DNA of 64,000 nucleotides from UBA6772 sp965183875 (GTDB taxonomy: Bacteria > Bacteroidota > Bacteroidia > Flavobacteriales > UBA7430), in assembly GCA_965183875.1 (NCBI GenBank), contig CBCYMK010000018.1:62001-126000 (forward strand), read 5' to 3'. Position 1 is the first letter of the stretch; every line of letters begins with the position of its first letter. Both the position numbers and the translations under genes were made by a program. Below are positions 35,453 to 44,492 of this stretch, piece by piece. The notes beneath the pieces are model-generated. The model was not told the DNA's origin and searched no databases. It was given only the letters and a program-made list of their open reading frames with translations.

Positions 35453-36473
35453 CGGACTCTAACTTTATAAGTTCAGATTTATTTTTTCTATCACTTATTT
35501 CATCCACTACCCGTTCTAAGTAGTCTACTATTTTCTTTTGAATCTTTATATTGTTCAATTTATTGATATCTGTAATTGTCCCTGGACTCATTACATTAAC
35601 TTCAATCAGTTTACCTCCTATTAAATCAAGTCCAGCATAATATATTCCATCACGAACTAATTTTTCGCCAACTTTTCTACATAGAATTTTATCGGCTTTC
35701 GTTAACTTGTATTTTTCTACTGTACCTCCTGCAGAAATATTTGAACGCCCATCTCCTTTTGCTGGCCTTCTTCTCAAAGCACCTATAGGTTCACCATTTA
35801 ACATTAATACACGAACATCACCTTCTTCTGCACCTTCTACATATTCTTGTAGAATTACATAACTTGACTTTCCTTCTTTACCATTTATATAAAAATCCAG
35901 TAAAGATTTAATATTATGCATTGCAGCTTTTTCGATTATAATTACGCCACTACCACCATATCCATCTAGAGGTTTTAAAATCATTTTATCGTTCTCAGAT
36001 TCTTCAATGATTCTTAATAAATAATCAATGTTTTTTGAAACATGAGTAGCAGGAATTAATTCACGTTTCGGGTCGTAATACGCTGCTGTATAAATTTTAT
36101 TATTTGTTTCGCGCAAACCATCTACAGCATTTAAAATAAATACATCATCTTTTATAGAATCAAGGAAGTTAAGTACCAATGGATCCATAGGTGGATTATC
36201 CCTCATAAATATCACATCAAAGTGCTGTAAAGGTTTCATCTTTATTTGAAATTTAACCGACTTATAGAATGAAGGAATGCTATTGGAAACCCTATCTTGA
36301 CCAACTATCGTTTTACATAAGCTCAACGTAATACTATCACGTATTGTCAAATTAGATGGGTATGTTATAGCAACTTCATGTCCACGTAAAACTAGCTCAT
36401 GAATCATTCTAAGAGTAGAATCTTGCTTAGGACATACCTTTTCCCACGGATACATTATAAAACAGATTTTCAT
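35433..36473 (-). CDS. GshB-like ATP-grasp ligase
   Basis: The 346-residue enzyme has the glutathione-synthetase-type ATP-grasp layout: an N-terminal domain (KICFIMYPWEKVCPKQDSTLRMIHELVLRGHEV, then FDVIFMRDNPPMDP), the ATP lysine region KMILKPLDGYGGSGVIII, LQEYVEGAEEGDVRVLMLNGEPIGALRRRP and the metal-binding end LDLIGGKLIEVNVMSPG. Such enzymes join a carboxylate to an amine. There is no gshA nearby and the partner is a DUF1704 fusion, so peptide or amino-acid ligation other than glutathione synthesis is likely. Confidence 0.85.
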   Translation of the reverse strand: MKICFIMYPWEKVCPKQDSTLRMIHELVLRGHEVAITYPSNLTIRDSITLSLCKTIVGQDRVSNSIPSFYKSVKFQIKMKPLQHFDVIFMRDNPPMDPLVLNFLDSIKDDVFILNAVDGLRETNNKIYTAAYYDPKRELIPATHVSKNIDYLLRIIEESENDKMILKPLDGYGGSGVIIIEKAAMHNIKSLLDFYINGKEGKSSYVILQEYVEGAEEGDVRVLMLNGEPIGALRRRPAKGDGRSNISAGGTVEKYKLTKADKILCRKVGEKLVRDGIYYAGLDLIGGKLIEVNVMSPGTITDINKLNNIKIQKKIVDYLERVVDEISDRKNKSELIKLESDEEIRY

Positions 36474-36507
36474 TATATGTTTTTTTTAAATCGATTAATT
36501 TTTTTCT

Positions 36508-36606
36508 TTAGGCTACAAATTCATCTAAGTCAACACTGTTTTCACCTGCTGAATCATCAAATAATTCTACTAGACCAGGAATGATAATGTACTTATATAC
36601 ATATGC
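36508..36606 (-). other. Short acidic reading frame before the ATP-grasp gene (possible peptide substrate)
   Basis: Between two in-frame stops the minus strand encodes 32 residues, AYVYKYIIIPGLVELF then DDSAGENSVDLDEFVA, ending 35 nt before the ligase start. There is no in-frame ATG, GTG or TTG; an ATG at 36602 is out of frame by one base. It may be a real small gene hit by a single-base change (or a sequencing error), a remnant, or chance. An acidic small peptide beside an ATP-grasp ligase recalls graspetide precursors, hence its mention. Confidence 0.35.
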
Positions 36607-36779
36607 TTAGCACTTTAACTCAGCTTTGTTAAAACATAAAAAACATCTCAAATCAAATGTTTAGACAAATTTTAATCACAGGTTTTACACCAGTGCTTAT
36701 TAAAGTAAAATTCGATAAAAAAAGGGAATATAGTTGCATAACCAATTCATTTAAGTAAATTACACTGAAAACAAAAAAA

Positions 36780-37256
36780 ATGAAGTATAACTCACTAAAT
36801 CTTGATGATATTGATAAGGAAATCCTTGAAATTCTCCAAGAAAACGCAATGGCAACAGCCAAAGAAATGGCTTATAAGCTTTCTCTGACTACAACTCCCA
36901 TTTATGAGCGTATAAAGAAATTACAGAAAATAGGAATTATTAAACAGTATGTTGCTTTACTTGATGCGGATATTCTTGGTAAAAGTATTTTAGTTTTTAT
37001 GAACATTACTATAAAGGATCATCATTCAGAAAAACGAAACGAATTTGTTAGAGAAATGGAAAAGCTTGAGGCTGTTACTGAATTTTACCATACATCAGGA
37101 AGTTTCGATTTTTTAGTAAAAGTTCGTTTCTCGGATATTAAATCTTTCAGAAACTTCTTAGTAAACGAAGTCGCATCCATCCATAATATAGGGGACATTG
37201 AAAGTCAAATAGTACTTGAAGAAATAAAATTTTCTACTAAAATATTAATAGATTAA
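36780..37256 (+). CDS. Lrp/AsnC family transcriptional regulator
   Basis: The 158-residue protein has a winged helix (DDIDKEILEILQENAMATAKEMAYKLSLTTTPIYERIKKLQKIGIIKQYVALLD) and a C-terminal RAM ligand domain with HTSGSFDFLVKVRF. Lrp proteins sense amino acids. It is divergent from the ATP-grasp/DUF1704 genes across a 306-nt spacer that also holds the short acidic frame, so control of that pair is likely. A dead relative sits beside the decarboxylase at 32671. The 287-nt spacer after it shows nothing further. Confidence 0.88.
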   Translation: MKYNSLNLDDIDKEILEILQENAMATAKEMAYKLSLTTTPIYERIKKLQKIGIIKQYVALLDADILGKSILVFMNITIKDHHSEKRNEFVREMEKLEAVTEFYHTSGSFDFLVKVRFSDIKSFRNFLVNEVASIHNIGDIESQIVLEEIKFSTKILID

Positions 37257-37543
37257 AACACATATATCAATGCCTATATTTTATACAAAAAAGTTCAAAA
37301 GTTGGAAACAATAGAATAGTACATATCATAATATATAGATAAAAAAGCGCATAACAAAGTGTAAAAACAATAAGGGTTTTTAGTCCTTAACACAAAGTTC
37401 TGTGCTTTTTTACAAAATCGCAAAATTTACAATTTTACATATTATCTTTTAAAAGAAAAATTGTTAAATTTCGCTAAGTACTTAACTGAAAAATAAGTAC
37501 ATTTTAATCCCTTACTATTCTTACACAAAGCGTAAACTCTAAT

Positions 37544-38176
37544 TTATTTACAATCCTTCAATACAGGAACTTCAATAATCACATTAACCTCGTCCCAGGT
37601 AACACCTTTATGTAAGTCGAAACATTTTTTATGAATACTATTGTATGCATTTAGGGCACCAAATTCTTTTAAAGAAAGTGCACCTTTCATTTTTAAAACA
37701 TCTTCATCTGCAGAATAAGTCAATACTATATTCTTAGCAACTCCAAACATGTTAATTGTCGCTGTAATAGACTCTTCGGTCATCTCAGCTAAACTTCCGT
37801 CTATGGTGAAATTCTCGGTAAATAGTTTAAAGAAATACTCCTTCAAACTCAAATCTCTAATTTCATCTCCCGAAGCAGAACTTGCTGTATTAATGGAGAA
37901 ATTGATTCCGTTAACCAATTCCTCTAAGGAAGAAAACTGCTGCTTTGCACGGTCTGTTTTCAATTCTTTAAACTGCCCAACTACTTTTAATTTATCTTCT
38001 GTTTTATAGGCTGCCCAAAATACTTTGGTGGCAGACTCATCAAAACTATAAAGGCAATCCGTTTGCTCTGCAACTGCAGGAACTACTGCAGTATCTTTTT
38101 GTTTAGATTCTGTACAGGCAGCAAATAAGGCAAATACAGATAAGGCTATAATTCTTTGTTGAATTGATTTTATCAT
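37544..38176 (-). CDS. YceI-like domain lipoprotein
   Basis: The 210-residue lipoprotein from the ATG at 38176 has a lipobox ALFAACTESK; an upstream in-frame ATG at 38209 would spoil the signal. The body has the lipocalin-like YceI pattern (FDESATKVFWAAYKTEDKLKVVGQFKEL, INFSINTASSASGDEIRDLSLKEYFFKLFT, ATINMFGVAKNI). Such proteins bind isoprenoids or other lipids in the periplasm. Its last 34 bp recur at 31305-31338, so the gene end is one border of the 31.3-37.5 kb block. Confidence 0.82.
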   Translation of the reverse strand: MIKSIQQRIIALSVFALFAACTESKQKDTAVVPAVAEQTDCLYSFDESATKVFWAAYKTEDKLKVVGQFKELKTDRAKQQFSSLEELVNGINFSINTASSASGDEIRDLSLKEYFFKLFTENFTIDGSLAEMTEESITATINMFGVAKNIVLTYSADEDVLKMKGALSLKEFGALNAYNSIHKKCFDLHKGVTWDEVNVIIEVPVLKDCK

Positions 38177-38375
38177 GGTGTGTTTTTTAAGGTGTGTAAA
38201 GCTAAACAAATTTTAAAATAAGGGGGAAGAATTAAGAAGGTAGAGAAGTCAGTAGTTAAGAATTAAAAGTGGACAGAATTCGGGAGACAGAATTCAGAAA
38301 CAAGTAGCGATAAATATTTGAAACTACTAATTGTGGAGCGAAACAGATATTCCAATTAAAACGGCATAGAATAAA

Positions 38376-38403
38376 AAATCCCGAACCTTTCGGAACGGGA
38401 TTT
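38376..38403 (-). terminator. Terminator after aconitase
   Basis: The stem AAATCCCG/CGGGATTT lies 26 nt beyond the aconitase stop and on the minus strand is followed by six T. Confidence 0.75.
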
Positions 38404-38428
38404 CATTTATTTATCGAAAGATAAAATC

Positions 38429-40696
38429 TTAAGCATTTTCTGCTTTAATCAAGTTTAAGGCAGAACCTGCTTTAAACCATTCTATCTGTTGTGCATTATA
38501 AGTATGGTTCAATTTAATAGAATCTGTAGAACCATCGGCATGAACTAGATCTAAAGACAATTGCTTTTCTGGAGCAAACGCTGCTAAATCTGTAAAGTTG
38601 AAAGTATCTGCTTCTTGAACTAAGTTAAAGTCAGCTTCGTTAACGAAAGTCAAACCTAACATACCTTGTTTTTTAAGGTTTGTTTCGTGGATACGCGCGA
38701 AAGATTTCACGATAACCGCACAAACACCTAAGTGACGAGGCTCCATTGCAGCGTGCTCACGAGAAGAACCTTCACCATAATTATGGTCTCCCACTACAAC
38801 AGAAGGGACACCAGCGGCTTTATAGGTCCTAGCGATATTAGGTACTTCATCTACAGAACCGTCTAATTGAGATTTCACCGCGTTGATACCACCACCAAAA
38901 GCGTTTACAGCACCAATTAAACAGTTGTTAGAAATATTATCTAAGTGACCACGGTATTGTAACCATGGACCCGCCATAGAAATATGATCGGTAGTACATT
39001 TCCCTTCAGCTTTGATTAACAATTTAGCACCAGAGATATTTTGTCCATCCCAAGCCGCAAAAGGACTTAGTAATTGTAAACGTTTAGAATCTGGACTTAC
39101 CACTACCTCTATTCCAGAACCATCTGCAGCAGGAGCTTGATAACCATTATCTTCTACAGCAAATCCTTCAGCTGGCAACTCTGATCCTGTAGGTTCCCCT
39201 AACATTACTTGCTCACCTTTATCGTTGGTAAGAGAATCAGTAAGCGGATTAAAGTCTAAACGGCCAGAAATTGCAATTGCAGCAACCATTTCTGGTGAGG
39301 CTACAAAGGCATGTGTATTTGGGTTTCCATCGGCACGTTTCGCAAAGTTTCTGTTAAACGAGTGTACGATAGAATTCTTTTCTTTTTTGTCGGCATTAGG
39401 TCTATCCCATTGTCCGATACAAGGTCCACAAGCATTGGTGAAAATTCTTGTAGACTCAAATTTATTGAAGGTATCAATTAATCCATCGCGCTCCGCTGTA
39501 AAGCGAACTTGCTCCGAACCAGGGTTGATCCCTAAAATTGCTTTGGGTTGTATTCCTTTATTTACTGCATCTTCTACAATAGAAGCCGCACGTGTTAAAT
39601 CTTCGTACGAAGAGTTTGTACAAGAACCAATCAAAGCCCATTCAATATCTAAAGGCCATCCATTAGCCTCAGCTTTTTCCTTCATTTCTGAAACTGGAGT
39701 AGCTAAATCTGGCGTAAAAGGACCGTTTAAATGTGGGGTTAAATCAGATAAATTGATTTCTATTACTTGGTCGAAATATTGCTCTGGGCTAGCATAAACC
39801 TCAGCATCACCTGTTAAGTGCTCAGCAACCTCATCTGCTAGAGCAACAACATCTGCTCTATCGGTAGATTTTAAGTAACGTCTCATAGAGTCGTCGTAAC
39901 CAAAAGTAGAAGTTGTAGCTCCTATTTCTGCACCCATATTACAGATTGTTCCTTTTCCTGTAGCAGACATACTCTCTGCTCCTTCACCAAAATATTCTAC
40001 GATACAACCAGTACCACCTTTAACGGTAAGGATACCAGCTAGTTTAAGAATTACATCTTTTGGTGCAGCCCAACCACTTAGTTTACCAGTCAATTTAACA
40101 CCAATAAGCTTAGGGAATTTCAATTCCCAAGCCATACCAGCCATTACATCAACAGCATCGGCACCACCTACACCTACAGCAACCATTCCTAATCCACCTG
40201 CATTTACAGTATGCGAATCGGTACCGATCATCATCCCTCCAGGGAATGCATAATTTTCTAATACTACTTGGTGAATAATACCTGCACCTGGCTTCCAGAA
40301 ACCAATACCGTATTTATCACAAACAGAACTTAGGAAGTTAAATACTTCGTTGTTCTTATTTATTCCTTCTTGTAAATCCTTTGAAGCACCTACACGAGCT
40401 TGAATCAAGTGATCGGCATGAGCCGTAGAAGGTACCGCTACTTTATCTTTCCCAGCTTGCATAAATTGCAATAAAGCCATTTGTGCAGTCGCATCTTGCA
40501 TAGCAACACGATCGGGTGCAAAATCTACATAAGACTCTCCTCGTGTATACTCCTCTGAAGCATTCCCCTTCCATAGGTGGGTATATAAAATCTTTTCTGC
40601 TAAAGTTAAAGGTTTGTTTACCGTTGCTCTTGCTGCAGCAACGCGCTCTGGATAAGCAGCGTAAACCTTTTTGATCATTTCTATATCGAATGCCAT
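38429..40696 (-). CDS. acn: Aconitate hydratase
   Basis: Aconitase interconverts citrate and isocitrate in the TCA cycle with a 4Fe-4S cluster. The 755-residue protein is of the mitochondrial type, as is usual in Bacteroidota. It has DSHTVNAGGLGMVAVGVGGADAVD, the cluster ligands in IGSCTNSSYEDL and NACGPCIGQW, and the swivel domain ending GDHNYGEGSSREHAAMEPRHLG with the catalytic serine. It is transcribed alone and has its own terminator. Confidence 0.96.
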   Translation of the reverse strand: MAFDIEMIKKVYAAYPERVAAARATVNKPLTLAEKILYTHLWKGNASEEYTRGESYVDFAPDRVAMQDATAQMALLQFMQAGKDKVAVPSTAHADHLIQARVGASKDLQEGINKNNEVFNFLSSVCDKYGIGFWKPGAGIIHQVVLENYAFPGGMMIGTDSHTVNAGGLGMVAVGVGGADAVDVMAGMAWELKFPKLIGVKLTGKLSGWAAPKDVILKLAGILTVKGGTGCIVEYFGEGAESMSATGKGTICNMGAEIGATTSTFGYDDSMRRYLKSTDRADVVALADEVAEHLTGDAEVYASPEQYFDQVIEINLSDLTPHLNGPFTPDLATPVSEMKEKAEANGWPLDIEWALIGSCTNSSYEDLTRAASIVEDAVNKGIQPKAILGINPGSEQVRFTAERDGLIDTFNKFESTRIFTNACGPCIGQWDRPNADKKEKNSIVHSFNRNFAKRADGNPNTHAFVASPEMVAAIAISGRLDFNPLTDSLTNDKGEQVMLGEPTGSELPAEGFAVEDNGYQAPAADGSGIEVVVSPDSKRLQLLSPFAAWDGQNISGAKLLIKAEGKCTTDHISMAGPWLQYRGHLDNISNNCLIGAVNAFGGGINAVKSQLDGSVDEVPNIARTYKAAGVPSVVVGDHNYGEGSSREHAAMEPRHLGVCAVIVKSFARIHETNLKKQGMLGLTFVNEADFNLVQEADTFNFTDLAAFAPEKQLSLDLVHADGSTDSIKLNHTYNAQQIEWFKAGSALNLIKAENA

Positions 40697-41002
40697 GAAG
40701 GATGATTTATGTGGGTTAATAAGTATCGTTTTATTAGGCTTGCGAAATTACAAAATTCCGATGTAAAAAGAGAATCTTCCCCCTCTGATTTTACTTCAGC
40801 ACCTAGAGAAAGTGAATTTCACTATTTTGAGGGTTTAAAAAACGGGAATCGGAAAAAGGAAGTGGGAAATAGGGAATCGTGAAACGCAAAGGTTGTTTGT
40901 GGGTAGTTGATGGTTGTTGGAAAACCATTTTCACTCAAAACTTAAAATTCAGAACTCATAACTTTTTTTAACCTTGTCTTTAACCACCTTCTGACAGCAA
41001 GA
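40697..41002. other. Spacer between aconitase and msrB
   Basis: There is a likely aconitase promoter region near 40745 (minus strand GAATTTTG, seven of eight to the -7 box). The rest is phrase repeats: GGGAATCGTGAAACGCAAAG, GTTGATGGTTGTTGG and ACTCAAAACTTAAAATTCAG, reversed or direct versions of those at 4130-4200 and 29590-29880. No gene is seen. Confidence 0.5.
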
Positions 41003-41395
41003 CTATTTTGACTTTTCAATGTTCTCTTTAAAATCGAGCGACAAAGAATTTACACAATACCTCAAACCGGTTTGGGTAGGCCCGTCTGGAAAAACATGCC
41101 CTAGGTGACCATCGCAATTAGAGCACATTATTTCGGTACGTACCATTCCATGGCTAATATCTCTTTCTTCTTTAACTTTTTCAGCTAATGCTACATCAAA
41201 AGCAGGCCAGCCACAATGAGAATTAAATTTTGAATCCGATTCAAATAAATCTGTACCACAACCAGCACAGGCATATATCCCATTTTCATAATGCTCATTA
41301 TAAACACCTGTAAAAGCTCTTTCGGTTCCTTTTTCTCTAAGTACATGAAATACTTCTGGACTTAATTCTTCCTTCCAATCTTTATTTGTTTTCAT
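41003..41395 (-). CDS. msrB: Peptide-methionine (R)-S-oxide reductase
   Basis: MsrB reduces methionine-R-sulfoxide in proteins. The 130-residue enzyme has the zinc cysteine pairs CAGCGTDLF and CSNCDGHLGHVF, the motif FNSHCGWPAF and the catalytic cysteine in LRYCVNSLSLDF. It is full length and cytoplasmic (no signal). It lies downstream of rocD on the same strand, behind a terminator. Confidence 0.95.
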   Translation of the reverse strand: MKTNKDWKEELSPEVFHVLREKGTERAFTGVYNEHYENGIYACAGCGTDLFESDSKFNSHCGWPAFDVALAEKVKEERDISHGMVRTEIMCSNCDGHLGHVFPDGPTQTGLRYCVNSLSLDFKENIEKSK

Positions 41396-41433
41396 AAATT
41401 CTAGCTTGTAAATGATTTATTAAAAGAACAAAA

Positions 41434-41457
41434 AAAATCCCGCATTAGCGGGATTTT
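41434..41457 (-). terminator. Terminator after rocD
   Basis: A perfect stem AAAATCCCGC/GCGGGATTTT with an ATTA loop; on the minus strand it is followed by a run of T. Confidence 0.85.
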
Positions 41458-41479
41458 AAAATTCTATAGATTTAGAAAC

Positions 41480-42691
41480 TTAAAAAGAAAGAATAGTCTT
41501 TTTGATAATTTCTATACATTCCATCAGTTGTGGTTCTGTCATTACTAAAGGAGGTGCAAAACGGATGATGTCTCCGTGAGTAGGCTTCGCTAAAAGACCG
41601 TTATCTCTAAGTTTCATACATACATCCCAAGCTTCTTTACCGTCTTTTGGTTTTATTACAATAGCGTTTAACAAACCTTTACCTCTTACTAAGGTAATCA
41701 TGTCTGTATCAATCGCTGCCAATTCTCTTCTCAAAATCTGACCTAAACGCTCTGCGTTTTCTGCCAGTTTTTCATCTTTCACAACTTCTAAAGCAGCCAT
41801 TGCAACTTTACAAGCAAGTGGATTACCACCAAAGGTAGAACCGTGCTCTCCTGGTTTTATACAAAGCATAATATCGTCGTTAGCAAAAACTGCTGATACT
41901 GGGAATACCCCACCAGAAATAGCTTTTCCTAAGATTAAAATATCTGGCTTCACATTTTCGTGATCTACTGCTAATAACTCTCCAGTACGTGCAATCCCTG
42001 TTTGTACCTCATCGGCAATAAACAATACATTGTTCTTTTTACAAAGTGCCAATGCTGCAGTTAAATAACCTTCATCTGGAACAAAAACTCCAGCTTCACC
42101 TTGAAATAGGTTCTGCCATGAACCCAGCAATATTAGGATCTTTTAGCGCTTCTTCTAAAGCAGGCTATATCGTTATAAGGAATGCTAATAAAACCTGGAG
42201 TATAAGGTCCAAATTCATTTCTAGCATCTTCGTCGTTTGAGAAAGAAATGATGGTTGTTGTTCTACCGTGGAAGTTCCCATCACACACAATAATTTTTGC
42301 TGTATCTGGAGTTAAACCCTTCTTTTGGTAAGACCATTTTCTACAAAGTTTCAACGCAGTTTCTACAGCTTCAGCACCAGTATTCATTGGCAATACTTTG
42401 TCAAATCCAAAATACTCAGTTACGTACTTTTCGTATTCACCTAAAATATCATTGTGGAAAGCTCTAGAAGTAAGCGTTAATACATCAGCTTGCTTTTTTT
42501 AAAGCATCTACTATACGTGGGTGACAGTGACCTTGATTTACTGCAGAATAAGCAGATAAAAAATCGTAGTATCTTTTTCCATCTACATCCCATACAAAAA
42601 CACCTTCTCCTTTAGCTAACACTACTGGTAGTGGGTGGTAGTTGTGTGCTCCGTGCTTATCTTCTAATGCTATTATTTCCTGTGCAGTCAT
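41480..42691 (-). pseudogene. rocD: Ornithine aminotransferase gene with three single-base frameshifts
   Basis: Ornithine-oxo-acid aminotransferase makes glutamate semialdehyde with PLP. The whole gene is present (MTAQEIIALEDKHGAHNYHPLPVVLAKGEG to KKTILSF; PLP site ILGKAISGG) but the frame is broken by an extra base at the T7 run 42494-42500, at about 42162 and at about 42108. All three look like insertions; together they restore the frame, so the 1212-nt span is divisible by three. Removing them would give about 403 residues, the normal size. Sequencing or assembly error is as likely as real decay. Confidence 0.88.
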
Positions 42692-42712
42692 CGATTTTCA
42701 TTTAAATTTCTA

Positions 42713-42720
42713 CAAAAATA
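42713..42720 (-). promoter_or_regulatory. -7 box for rocD
   Basis: The minus strand reads TATTTTTG, an exact TAnnTTTG box 22 nt before the rocD ATG. Confidence 0.5.
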
Positions 42721-42815
42721 ATCTATTTTATTCTCTGTACAAAGCCTATTTTAAAGAAGCTTATTTTCTTAGACAGATGCAAGCCTTTTCTACCTAGCTA
42801 TTCTTATAAATCAAG

Positions 42816-42823
42816 TATATTTG
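42816..42823 (+). promoter_or_regulatory. -7 box for the DEAD-box helicase gene
   Basis: TATATTTG matches TAnnTTTG and lies 23 nt before the ATG at 42846. Confidence 0.5.
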
Positions 42824-42845
42824 TGCTGAATAAAATTCTACACAA

Positions 42846-43989
42846 ATGTCGTTTACATCCTTAGGTTTATCAGCATCGTTACTAAAAGTATTAGAGAACC
42901 AAAAAAATAAGCAAGGCTTTCCCTATTCAGGAACAAGCTATTCCAGCAGTTTTGGCGAAGAAAGATGTATTGGGTATAGCAAAAACAGGATCTGGTAAAA
43001 CAGCTTCTTATGTACTACCTATATTAAACCAATTACAAAAAGGGGCTATTCCAAAAAATCGCCATGTAGACGTATTGGTTTTAGTACCAACTAGAGAATT
43101 AGCCGAACAGGTAAAAGATGTATTTCAAGTATTTGGTTCTTCCCTACCCGAACGCATAAAAACACTAGCCGTTTATGGAGGTGTTTCTATAAACCCACAA
43201 ATGCAAGCTTTAAATAGCGTAAATGTGTTGGTGGCTACTCCAGGTAGATTATTAGACTTGGTAGATTCTAAAGCAGTACACTTATCGGAAGTTAGAACCT
43301 TAGTTTTAGATGAGGCCGACAAAATGCTTAGCATGGGCTTTAAGGATGAGGTAGATAGAATCTTTAAATTATTGCCTAAAAAACGTCAGAATTTATTATT
43401 CTCTGCTACGCTAAACGACGATATAGATACGATAAACCAGCTTATCTTAAGAGAGCCGGTTGTTATAAAAATTGAAGCGGAGAAAAACACCTTAGATTTA
43501 ATTAAACAAGTAGGATACTGGGTAAGTGAAGAAAAGAAAGGTCCCTTATTACGCTATTTAATTAAAGAAGGAAACTTAAAACAAGTACTGGTATTTACAG
43601 CTTCTACCTATAAAGCTGACAATGTAGCCGATAAACTCCGAAATAATGGAATTGACGCTTCTGCCATTCACAGTAAAAAGTCGCAAACAGCCCGTTTAAG
43701 TGCTCTTAAGAGATTTAAAGATGGAAGTCTTAAAGTTTTAGTAGCTACAGATTTATTAGCTCGTGGTATAGACATTGAATTCTTGCCTTATGTTATAAAC
43801 TACGAACTCCCTCGTTCTCCAAAAGATTACACTCACCGTATTGGTAGAACTGGTAGGGCTGAAAATCCAGGACAAGCAATTTCTCTAATTACAGAAGAAG
43901 AGCAACACCACTTTAAGGTCATCCAAAAGAAAATGAAAAAATGGGTGGATATGGTAAATAGTGAGAATTTTGATCTACAGGGATACTAG
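42846..43989 (+). CDS. DEAD-box RNA helicase, frameshifted near the start
   Basis: The protein has all the core motifs: FPIQEQAIP (Q motif), GIAKTGSGKTASYVLP, TPGRLLDLVD, VLDEADKML, SAT, and in lobe two LVATDLLARGIDI and HRIGRTGRA. It is RhlE/SrmB-like and would remodel RNA in ribosome assembly or decay. The ATG is at 42846, but one extra base at about 42912 puts the first 22 codons out of frame. The uninterrupted frame starts only at the Walker A side (42952) and lacks the Q motif. The error is of the same kind as in rocD next door. Confidence 0.85.
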
Positions 43990-44249
43990 ATGATTAGTTG
44001 TAGATGAATAATTTCGAGTTGACAAGAGTACTACGCTTGTCAATGAAGAAAGTTTTGAATTGTGAGTTTTAAGCTAAACAGTTCTATTAAACTCTTAAGT
44101 TCCTGACTCTTACTGCCCTTAAAAACAAATCGGTAGTCCTATAATTTCTTAGGATTGTACAAATTAGGCTCCGTTAGTGTAACAATTTATCTGGGTAGAG
44201 CTACAATACACTTCGATAGAGTAACAATTATTTACAGTAGAATATCTAC
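43990..44249. other. Spacer without a gene
   Basis: There is a hairpin TTGACAAG/CTTGTCAA (44019-44043, 9-nt loop, no T run) after the helicase gene and the phrase AAGTTTTGAATTGTGAGTTTTAAG, which also occurs at 29548. Nothing else is recognised until the recombinase fragment. Confidence 0.45.
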
Positions 44250-44423
44250 GTATTAGAACAAGTTCTAAACATTCGCTATATTCAAACCCTATTAGGACAT
44301 AGCTCTAGAAAAACTACAGCTATCTATGCTTTTGTTTCTGATAAGAGTTTGCGGAAAATAAAAAGCCCTCTAGATAATTATTTAGAGTCCTTAAGCCGGA
44401 CTGACAGAGGAAACAATAAATAG
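44250..44423 (+). pseudogene. C-terminal fragment of a tyrosine recombinase
   Basis: The frame reads VLEQVLNIRYIQTLLGHSSR, KTTAIYAFVSDKSLRKIKSP, LDNY.., the end of a XerC/D-like integrase of the kind common in Bacteroidota: the LGHSS histidine and the nucleophile tyrosine in TAIY are present. The arginine motifs and everything upstream are missing. It lies just before the first attC-like site of a cassette-like array. Confidence 0.75.
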
Positions 44424-44430
44424 TAATTAG

Positions 44431-44470
44431 AAACATATAAACTCATACTGAGTTTACACATACGTTGTGC
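44431..44470 (+). repeat. attC-like site 1 (imperfect palindrome)
   Basis: The core AAACTCA-TAC-TGAGTTT (44439-44455) is a perfect stem, followed by TACACATAC and GTTGTGC (44464-44470). GTTGTGC is the exact reverse complement of GCACAAC, the left end of attC-like site 2. This is the weakest of the three sites, since its left arm is short. Confidence 0.4.
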
Positions 44471-44492
44471 AACATTTGATAAATTATTTAAT

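Noticed and set aside
35433..36473. Glutathione synthetase (gshB) as a plain assignment
   Set aside because: The fold fits, but there is no glutamate-cysteine ligase nearby, the gene is coupled to a DUF1704 fusion, and this organism appears to make bacillithiol.
39225..39797. 190-codon plus-strand frame inside aconitase
   Set aside because: It lies wholly within the antisense of a strongly conserved enzyme; no recognisable protein and no promoter.
44019..44043. Hairpin TTGACAAG/CTTGTCAA as terminator of the helicase gene
   Set aside because: No T run follows on either strand, so it is not called a terminator.
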